5,717 nt of DNA from DATKMS01 sp041497995 (lineage in GTDB: Bacteria; Desulfobacterota; Binatia; HRBIN30). Positions 5,460 through 5,717 of this stretch are shown in pieces (positions within the stretch are counted from its first letter, which is position 1; each line of letters starts with the position of its first letter). The notes under the pieces are model-generated. The model worked only from the letters and a program-made list of their open reading frames with translations. It ran no database searches and had not been told where the DNA came from. The translations under genes were made by a program, and so were the position numbers. Where the stretch lies: contig JBGQHM010000426.1 of NCBI GenBank assembly GCA_041497995.1, positions 1 to 5,717 of the forward strand, given 5' to 3'.

Positions 5460-5717
5460 TCACCCTCTGCCCAGGACCAATGTCGCGCCACTGTGCCGTA
5501 GGCCCAGCATGCCGCCGGTACCATGGCACAGTGCCACTTCACAGTCCTTCACCTGTCGCGGCCCGCACTCGCCACGCAGCTGCTTGGTCGCTTCGATGAC
5601 CAGGAAGATACCGCGCATGCCGGGATGATTCGACGACAGTCCACCGCCGTCGGTATTCACCGGCAGTTCGCCGCCCACGCCGATGCGGCCGTTCTGCACG
5701 AATGCACCGCCTTCGCC
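5460..5717 (-). CDS. Thiolase (SCP-x/acetyl-CoA acetyltransferase type), C-terminal 85 residues; rest outside window
   Basis: The frame is open from the window edge to TGA 5462-5460. It is a thiolase C-terminal domain: GEGGAFVQNG, GELPVNTDGGGLSSNHPGMR (residues 16-35) and CHGTGG (64-69) before a C-terminal LVLGRG. His31 in NHPG matches the catalytic His loop of thiolases, and C64 falls where classical thiolases carry the second active-site Cys. The CHGTGG variant is typical of SCP-x/lipid-transfer-type thiolases rather than of the PhaA/FadA group. The enzyme probably cleaves a beta-ketoacyl-CoA, or acts as a retro-aldolase as Ltp2 does; the nucleophile region is not in the window. Being immediately upstream of the DUF35 gene supports a thiolase-DUF35 complex. 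It is the first visible gene of the operon, and the promoter lies outside. Confidence 0.88.
   Translation of the reverse strand, partial: GEGGAFVQNGRIGVGGELPVNTDGGGLSSNHPGMRGIFLVIEATKQLRGECGPRQVKDCEVALCHGTGGMLGLRHSGATLVLGRG

Overview
This is a GC-rich window with dense coding, short intergenic gaps, GTG/ATG starts and SCP-x-type thiolase, MaoC and DUF35 genes. It suggests an environmental high-GC bacterium, perhaps Deltaproteobacteria- or Binatota-like. That placement is a guess from gene style; there is no rRNA or marker gene to test it.

The left part (1-2668) is an accessory, decaying region. A plus-strand gene entering from the left encodes the ATPase and helical-repeat part of a cyclase/AAA-ATPase/TPR regulator. 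It carries a frameshift near 983-988 and appears to have lost most of its repeat core near 1460-1475. It converges on a minus-strand MazE-like (DUF3018)/MazF toxin-antitoxin pair (2191-1620). The two TA genes overlap by 4 nt, and a perfect 14-bp palindrome overlaps their likely -10 box. Diverging from the TA promoter is an orphan N-terminal half of a class III cyclase (from 2319). Its homology stops at a 7-bp tandem/inverted repeat element (2588-2649). The two regulator relics look like the C- and N-terminal parts of the same protein type, in swapped order around the TA module.

The right part (2669-5717) is a tightly packed minus-strand operon, read right to left. Its genes are the thiolase C-terminus, a DUF35 zinc-ribbon/OB-fold partner, a PHP-domain hydrolase, two small MaoC-like hot-dog proteins and a PlsC-like acyltransferase. 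Gaps are 1 to 44 nt or overlaps. Thiolase, DUF35 and paired MaoC subunits recall acyl-CoA chain-shortening systems such as the steroid side-chain Ltp2/ChsH1-ChsH2 assembly, though the substrate cannot be read from the sequence. The PHP gene is an unexpected member, and both MaoC-like proteins appear to lack the canonical hydratase Asp/His. The operon promoter lies to the right of the window.
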